From NCBI GenBank assembly GCA_001655205.1, contig LPNZ01008136.1:1-26251 (forward strand): a DNA stretch of 26,251 nucleotides, written 5' to 3'. Within the stretch, counting starts at the first letter, position 1; each line of letters begins with the position of its first letter. The notes below the pieces were generated by a model. It did no database searches and was not told the DNA's origin. It saw only the letters and a program-made list of their open reading frames with translations. Positions 20,484 to 26,251 of the stretch are shown in pieces. This DNA is from Lenisia limosa. Lineage: Eukaryota; Breviatea. The position numbers were made by a program, and so were the translations under genes.

Positions 20484-23400
20484 TTACCTCTTCTCCGTGT
20501 TAAGCTGTGCCTGAAGCGCCTGTGGCAACTGGCTTTTACTACCACCATCACCCATGCGCGCTCTGCCGAGCCACCTTGTCTTCTGATCTTCGTCGCCGAG
20601 AAGATTGATTTTCGGTCCCTCAAACTCGGGTTGCATGTGAGATGTCTAGGAAGTTAGATATGGCCGGAGATAACAAACAATCCAAAGCAGAAGACAGGCA
20701 TATAAAGGAAGGCCCAACTCACCCCATATTCGCCTCCTGGCATGTCTGGGTTGACCTTGTCGGAAAACACCCAGTTGGTGTGTCTCGGCACGATGGGGGC
20801 GGCTTGGGATGTATCCTGAGGAAAATGAAAGAAGCGAAATGCTGATAATCGAGTGGGAAGATATGTGGTGACAATCCTATGTATGTATGACATTTCGGAC
20901 TGGGAAGCATAACACTATGACTTGATGCTTACTTGGTCATTAAGATGCGTGTATTTAGATCGAGAGGCCAGACCAAAGTCGCGCACCTGCATAACTGGGG
21001 GGAGTAAATTTATGAAACAAAAAAAAGCCCAAATCGATAACAACAAAACAAAGAAAGCCCAGGCCAGNNNNNNNNNNNNNNNNNNNNNNNNNNNNNNNNN
21101 NNNNNNNNNNNNNNNNNNCTGTTGACTAAGCATTTTGAAGACAACACAACAAAGAAACCTTCAAAAAAACTCTTATAGTTCTGATACCTTTACCATCCCT
21201 CACCATCGGGCATATTTGCCTTGTCGAACTCGTCTCTTCCGGTACTGTCCGTCCATTCGTACTTCTTGAGCACATCCCCAAGTTCGTCATTGTAGAAGGC
21301 ACCTGGTGGCGTCAGACGTTACAAATGGTTGCCAAATATGGTGGAAGGCTAAACTGAAATGTAAATCCCACCCTTGTGGTAATACTTCTGCATGAACTTC
21401 ATCTTGCCCTTTCTTTCTTCCTGAGCTTGTTTCTTGAGTGCCTCAATTCGAATCTCCTAAAAAAATCACACCCGCTCAATGGGAACAGATACAAATAAAT
21501 AATGATGAATGTCCAGCTCAACCCACCTCCTGCTTTCTCTCGAATTCTGTCATGTTCTCCCACTTCTTGGCACGCATCTCAGCCTCATTACGCCTGAAGT
21601 CAGACACGAACAACAAAATGAAACTGTATGCTGTTCCTCTGAACTGTATTTCCATGATCAAAAAATATTAGAGTTGACCCCCCCCCCCCATACTCTTCTC
21701 TGGCCTCCTTGTCTCTCTTGATACGCAACAGCTCACGAATACGCCACTTATCGTAGCCCCTAGAAGGTGAATAGAGGGCTCTATGTTTCGTCATGATCGT
21801 AAACAGCTTAATCTGAAATTCCTTTCAAAATATGGTCCAATTTTATAAAAATAAACCTGAGGATGCATGAGACAAAAAAGAAACTTTTAAAAAATCTCCA
21901 TGTGGAACCAGCTCTTAACATCGGTTCGCAAATATTAATAGCATTAAGAAGTCCAGTGGATTTGTGCTAAAAGTGGATACTCAACCCGTCCTGCCCAACT
22001 CACTCATCATCATGTCCATCTGAATCTGAACCCACGTCAATACCTTCCGCCATCTTCTCGTCTACATCACGTCAGGATAATTATATGCAACACAAGAAAA
22101 GTATCAAAATAATGAGAGACTGCGGAATGCCTGAAACAGCTTCCCCTCACCAAGTTTTTTTTGTTCTTCCTCGTTCTTTAAATCGTCTAAGAGCATTTTT
22201 TTTGTCTCAAGTACGCGCTCTTTGTCCTTCTTCTTTTGGAGCTCTTTCTTTTCCAATTCCCGAGCTTCTTTTTCTTCCTGTTCACGAATCTAAAACGTAT
22301 TAGGACAATACTATAATAAGCAAGAACAAATTAGCACTGCTAAACAGAGTAAACCACTGCCCCAACCGTATCTCTGTCAGCTTTTGACACAAAAATGGGT
22401 TTCAACTTCTTTCCCCCACCGAACGCATCTGTGGAATTGTCAGACCAAAAGAAAAGAACAAAAGGCCCGAAAACCAAATGGGATACCCCCCCCCCCCTTC
22501 ACCGTCTGAAAGACCACTATCAGAATCCGCTTCAGACNNNNNNNNNNNNNNNNNNNNNNNNNNNNNNNNNNNNNNNNNNNNNNNNNNNNNNNNNNNNNNN
22601 NNNNNNNNNNNNNNNNNNNNNNNNNNNNNNNNNNNNNCCCAACAAACGTTTCCAAACGGATCATCACTCTCCTCTTCCTCAGCAACCACGGGTTGCTCTG
22701 ACTGTCGGATTCGATCTTGTTCCGCATGTTTCGAGGCCTTGGTACAGATTAATGCAACCCAATCGGAGTAACCACATGCATTAGATGCATAAAAGACAAA
22801 CGCATTTCTGTCAGTAAAACCTTGTCCTGCTTACCTGTTGCCTTGCTCTCACTCTCGCACGTCTTGTGTCGGCGTCTTCATCCTCTGACTCATTGGACTC
22901 CAGCTCCATGTCCTCATCACTGTCCCTTTCGCCTGGATAATCAGCATCTGGGACAGAGAAGAGTTTGATAGTTGTAAAGTGAATGAACAAGCTTAACTGC
23001 ACTTCATAAAAACATCCATCACCCACGTCGTCTCTCTGAGTGCCTCCTCACAATCTGGGCGGTGGCAAGGCGGTTCAGTCGTCTGTCAACCCTGGTAGAT
23101 GTCAGTGCCAATGTCGATGTAAAGGAATATCAACGGGATAGTTTACCCAGTACATTCATTTATGTCACAAGGTACAAGAATAACAAGATTCTCCATATTC
23201 TACCATCTCACTTTTGTTCAGTCTCTACAGCAGCTCCCGCAGCAACCACACTAGACTCCTGTCCAACTAAAGGATGACCACAAAAGGGGACTGCCACAGA
23301 ACTGCCGTTGGGGGTTTTATGCAAGAAGAATAAATGGTGCCGGTTTGTTATTTGAACCATTTCCATCAAAAATTATCAGCAAAAAGTCAGTAAGAACATA

Positions 23401-23631
23401 CATTTTTGGGTTGGTGCCTCACGAACAGCTTCCTCATACTCGTTGGCAGTTACAGGGGCTTTTCCGGCCCAATGACGAGCTAAATTGTAAATAATCAAAA
23501 AAATAAAACAAGGTGGGCAAAGGAAGAGGAGAAGGGAGCGAAAAAAGGGGTATAAAAAACTTGGAAGAAATCTGCCTTTGCTTACTGCCAATCGACCTCT
23601 GTTTTAGCCTCATATTCCTTGCTGCAGACAT
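20484..23631 (-). CDS. MFAP1: MFAP1 homologue (spliceosomal microfibrillar-associated protein 1 family)
   Basis: Exons (minus): 23631-23586, 23479-23402, 23266-23212, 23091-23027, 22947-22835, 22737-22648, gap, to 22503, 22428-22367, 22289-22151, 22061-22004, 21759-21694, 21593-21527, 21456-21372, 21302-21204, 20994-20933, 20815-20723 and 20645-20484 (TAA). Phases agree at all joins not touching the gap. Family landmarks in order: a RHWAGKAP motif near the N-terminus (RYWPGKAP in plants), DRRLNRLATAQIV, acidic D/E stretches, LKPIFVSKADRDT, and a long charged helix (EQEEKEARELEKKELQKKKD). Then WRIRELLRIKRDKEAREE, KGKMKFMQKYYHKGAFYNDE and VMQVRDFGLASRSKYTHLND. MFAP1 is a nuclear component of the tri-snRNP/B complex (yeast counterpart Spp381), needed for pre-mRNA splicing. 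The last ~80 residues (after TNWVFSDK) differ from the animal C-terminus. Gap 22538-22637 hides the end of an intron and the start of an acidic exon. Confidence 0.92.
21068..21118. other. Assembly gap (51 N) in an MFAP1 intron
   Basis: The gap falls in the intron between exons 21302-21204 and 20994-20933. The flanking exons join in phase and in register with human MFAP1, so no coding sequence appears to be missing. Confidence 0.9.
21678..21689 (-). repeat. 12-nt G tract after donor GTAT in MFAP1
   Basis: On the minus strand the exon ends at 21694 (GAAGA), the donor GT is 21693-21692, then AT and G12. The next exon (21593-21527) joins in phase, so the donor is well supported; the tract is internal to a contig. 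Confidence 0.9.
22486..22497 (-). repeat. 12-nt G tract after donor GTGAA in MFAP1
   Basis: On the minus strand the exon ends at 22503, the donor GTGAA is 22502-22498 and G12 follows. The downstream exon 22428-22367 joins in phase, giving a 74-nt intron. Confidence 0.9.
22538..22637. other. Assembly gap (100 N) after a donor-proximal GGG in MFAP1
   Basis: In sense orientation the exon 22737-22648 ends at AAC, and GTTTGTTGGG leads into the gap, so the gap starts at what may be another G tract. The missing part includes an acceptor and the start of a Ser/Asp-rich exon (SEADSDSGLSD). Confidence 0.9.
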
Positions 23632-23940
23632 GATTGCCTATCTGTATGAAATACACCTTTCACCAAACAAGATAGGTCGCTTTTGTAAAATCTGCTCTAA
23701 CTATAATGACTTCCTTATTAAATATGGCAATAATTCGGCAAAAAGACTTGACAACTTGAAGATTTCAGATTTACATTGTGATCCAGTGATCTAGTGATCT
23801 TCTAACAATTAGATGTTAGAAGGCTTTTAAGTGAAACTTGTCTATTACGAATCCTTTACGGTAACGACGCCTATAGGGTTTAGTCTAGTGTGTATATTGA
23901 CTTTCTTTGTTAGTTTGGTGATTTTAGTTTGTTAAACACA
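23632..23940. promoter_or_regulatory. Divergent promoter region (MFAP1 / importin-5)
   Basis: 309 nt between the two ATGs. It contains three tandem 8-mers, GTGATCCA/GTGATCTA/GTGATCTT (23778-23801). The third overlaps a perfect 9-bp inverted repeat with 6-nt loop (CTTCTAACA 23799-23807 and TGTTAGAAG 23814-23822). The part next to the importin start is T-rich. The tandem repeat plus hairpin is a candidate binding site shared by both genes; no known motif name is claimed. Confidence 0.5.
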
Positions 23941-26251
23941 ATGGCCTCCCCTCTTGAGATTCTTTCGGGGACCATTTCTCCTGATGCTGCCGTCAGAGTC
24001 CAGGTTTGAGGGCATTTCAGGGTAAATAGGTTGAGGTTTGTGAAATGTTCCGTTCCCTGATTGATGTTATTGCGAGTGGTCACCGTTTATGTAGGTGACC
24101 AACCATCTTGAGGCTATGAAGACCCAGCCTGATCAGCTTGTTGCTTTCCTGATCCAAGGTGCTAATATTGAAGGACCTCTCACCGACCCTAACATCCTTC
24201 CTGTAGGCCTTGTGACGGAATCCTGTTTGATCTATACGATAATTGGTCTTTCTGCAGGATATGCACTTGACAATTTTGCTCTGTGTTGGATAGTCTTCAC
24301 AAATCCACTCTTTTATGAAAATAAAGGTCTTAACGGCAGTTCCACAAACTTAATTTTCATGTCGTTATTTCGCTTCCTTTATTCCCTCTCTCTGTCCCTT
24401 TCTACACGCTAATATTACTTGAAATAGTAAGAAAAGTTACTCTTTCAGGCCCGTATGGCTGCCATCACCTTGATCCGTACTATGGTCTTCAAAGAGGTCT
24501 TCCAGACATTGTCCCCTGCTGCGATCACCGCTCTCAAAACGTGGGTCACTGTGTTTTATGTAATTCAATAGAATAACATCTGTTTATTTGAGAAAATGGC
24601 CCTGAAAGGAACGTGGCAGAGCTGCTTATTATTTGTGTAGTGAGATCATCAAGGGTTGCTCTCTGTCAGGCGAATATGAGGTATGCTTAGGGTCTTGGTT
24701 TTCTTTGGTTGTGTTTCATTTTGATTCAAAATTCACGGTGGGTTCTTTGATTGGCCTCTTTATCCGTCTTTCAATGATGGGGTAGAGGTGCAATATCTTC
24801 AAAGCACCTGTTATAAATCGGACCTTGTCTTGAGTAACTCCCAGGCCACCATCCGTGACGCCTGGGTAATTGTTGGCGCTTCCTTCGCAGAGAAATTCAT
24901 CGGTGGGAATACGGAAATTTCGGTCGGAGCAGCTTGCAGGGTATAACAGCGCCCCTCCGTCCATCACGTGGCTCAATGTAACAAATGCAGAGCAATGGCC
25001 CGATGTTCTTCAGAACGTCCTCCAGCTCATGCAGTCCGAGAGCCCAATTGCCAAGTCCAGTGGCTTCCAACTTGCTGCCCACGTCATCCCCGTGAGCGCC
25101 GCTGTGCTGCTGAGTTCTCCGTTATTCTGATTATAATGCCCCAGGCTGTCAAGCTTCGCGCTGACTGCCCCATCAAGATCAGCGACCAGGATCTCCTCGG
25201 CATTGCTCCCATCCTTGCCCAGGGTCTTGCTGAGGCTAGCGCCCTCGAAGTAAGCAGACGGAATGCTTGTCGCACTCGTGATATGGCTTATATCAGCCAA
25301 CTAAGTCACTCTTAACGTTTCACCCGCTAGGTCCGTGTTGCTGCAGTGCAGTGTGTTGCCGCCATCATCCCCACACTTGAGAACGCCCAGGCTCGTCGCA
25401 CCTACATGGAGGTCATTCCCTCTCTCGTCGCCGTGGGGGGGGGGGGNNNNNNNNNNNNNNNNNNNNNNNNNNNNNNNNNNNNNNNNNNNNNNNNNNNNNN
25501 NNNNNNNNNNNNNNNNNNNNNNNNNNNNNNNNNNNNNNNNNNNNNNNNNNNNNNNNNNNNNNNNNNNNNNNNNNNNNNNNNNNNNNNNNNNNNNNNNNNN
25601 NNNNNNNNNNNNNNNNNNNNNNNNNNNNNNNNNNNNNNNNNNNNNNNTGTGCAGGACAATGTTGCAACTGGACATAAAAATGACGAATATTCTCGATAAA
25701 CCCTCGACTAGAGTTTTTCCTTCTTCTCTAAAACACGTATCGTCATGAAGCATTGATAATAAACGAGCAGACACTGACCATGTAGCTTGCCGAGGTTGAT
25801 GCCAAGTTCTTCCGTACGCATCTTGCCATGATCGTGTCAGGCTTCATGCAGATGGCTGCCAACGCCCAGATGTCGGAGGACACTCGTCTTCTCTCAATGG
25901 AGTTCCTCCTTGCCCTCGCTGAGTCCGCCCCCGGCATGCTCAGGAAACAACAGGACTTCGCTCAGAACAGTGGGGGGGGGGGGCAATATCAACCTCGAGG
26001 TCGTTGATTTTTACATTTTTGTTTTTGTTTGTTTTATATCCTGGTCTTTTAACGTATCAGTGTACAAAATCTGCGAGCAGTACCTTTTGTCTGCTGACGA
26101 TGACGTTGCCGTTTGGCTCAAGGGTTCCGACGTTTGGGGGGCTCTTCAGCTTTGGTCTTTTTGTTACTGAATTAACTGTTTAGTTTGACGAGGATGACCT
26201 TGAAACTGAGGACTGCATGCGCGGTATCGTCTACGCGCAGCGCCTTGGTGG
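23941..26251 (+). CDS. Importin-5 / karyopherin-beta3 (Kap121/Pse1) family, N-terminal part
   Basis: Exons: 23941-24003, 24095-24202, 24449-24540, 24641-24680, 24845-24902, 24940-25091, 25145-25249, 25331-25432, gap, 25786-25969, about 26060-26130, then about 26184 to the window end; all joins outside the gap region are in phase. The protein starts MASPLEILSGTISPDAAVRV and shows HEAT-repeat helices: LVAFLIQGANIE, ARMAAITLIRTMVFKEVFQ (human EARQMAAVLLRRLL), EQWPDVLQNVLQLMQSESP (human WPEGLKFLFDSV), VAAVQCVAAIIPTLENAQ, MSEDTRLLSMEFLLALAESA. Near the end the acidic FDEDDLETEDCMRGIVYAQR matches the human acidic stretch before the GLGGK motif. The family imports ribosomal proteins, histones and other cargo with Ran-GTP. 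The C-terminal ~70% lies beyond the window. Intron 24903-24939 (37 nt) is unusually short, and that join is the least certain. Confidence 0.92.
25435..25446 (+). repeat. 12-nt G tract directly after donor GT in importin-5
   Basis: The exon 25331-25432 ends LVA (GTCGCC); GT at 25433-25434 is followed by G12 and then the N gap. Confidence 0.85.
25447..25647. other. Assembly gap (201 N) starting at a G tract
   Basis: The gap hides the rest of an intron and probably at least one importin-5 exon: the HEAT repeats corresponding to human residues between LPGFLQAV and EIADTV are not visible. Confidence 0.95.
25972..25983 (+). repeat. 12-nt G tract directly after donor GT in importin-5
   Basis: The exon 25786-25969 ends ...CAGAACA; GT at 25970-25971 is followed by G12 and then CAATATC. 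Sequence is continuous on both sides, so the tract is not at a contig end. Confidence 0.85.

Noticed and set aside
20363-20623. 86-codon minus-strand ORF overlapping the MFAP1 3' end
   Set aside because: The correct donor is GGG|GTGAGT at 20722, giving phase 0, which selects the other frame (QPEFEGPKINLLGDED, stop at 20484).
1-26251. CRISPR arrays, rRNA, tRNA, insertion sequences
   Set aside because: None seen; the only short tandem repeats are the 25-nt splice-site repeat and the GTGATC triplet, and no cloverleaf or rRNA core motif was recognised by eye.

Overview
The window looks like nuclear DNA from an unidentified, extremely intron-dense unicellular eukaryote. Genes are built from many short exons (about 30-230 nt) separated by mostly 40-110 nt GT-AG introns, and intergenic spaces are only about 0.1-0.5 kb. 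Housekeeping proteins are clearly eukaryotic: importin-5/karyopherin-beta3, MFAP1 and Tat-SF1/Cus2. The standard genetic code fits: in those three genes roughly 45 Gln positions all use CAA/CAG, and TAA, TAG and TGA all appear as plausible stops. I cannot name the species. The sequence has five N gaps (501-680, 2161-2269, 21068-21118, 22538-22637, 25447-25647).

Layout. (1) 1-744 (+): the 3' end of an unrecognised gene with an acidic tail. (2) 1251-3667 (+): a secreted protein with a signal peptide, ending in an H-type-lectin-like domain. (3) 4146-17040 (-): one very large gene of about fifty exons, possibly two genes, convergent with (2). It encodes a protein with an N-terminal hydrophobic anchor, a long Cys-containing, N-glycosylation-rich ectodomain, about ten membrane segments and a basic tail; I do not recognise the family. 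(4) 17549-20361 (+): a complete 14-exon Tat-SF1/Cus2 homologue. (5) 20484-23631 (-): the spliceosomal protein MFAP1, about 17 exons, convergent with (4) and separated from it by 122 nt. (6) 23941-26251 (+): the N-terminal part of importin-5, divergent from MFAP1 and running off the window.

Most of the misleading open frames between 4 and 17 kb are antisense shadows of the large minus-strand gene; phase-consistent splicing on the minus strand resolves them. The most unusual signal crosses gene boundaries. Every G or C run of at least 9 nt in the window (seven of them, 10-13 nt long) is a G run on the sense strand of its gene, starting 0-4 nt after the GT of an inferred 5' splice site. Other notable structures are a four-copy 25-nt tandem repeat that duplicates a 3' splice site (5843-5945), AT-rich palindromic blocks inside the longest introns, and a tandem-repeat-plus-hairpin element in the MFAP1/importin divergent promoter.

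Functionally, two neighbouring genes (Tat-SF1 and MFAP1) are splicing factors acting around the U2 snRNP and the activated spliceosome. Importin-5 imports ribosomal proteins and histones. The other two complete genes encode surface or secreted proteins.
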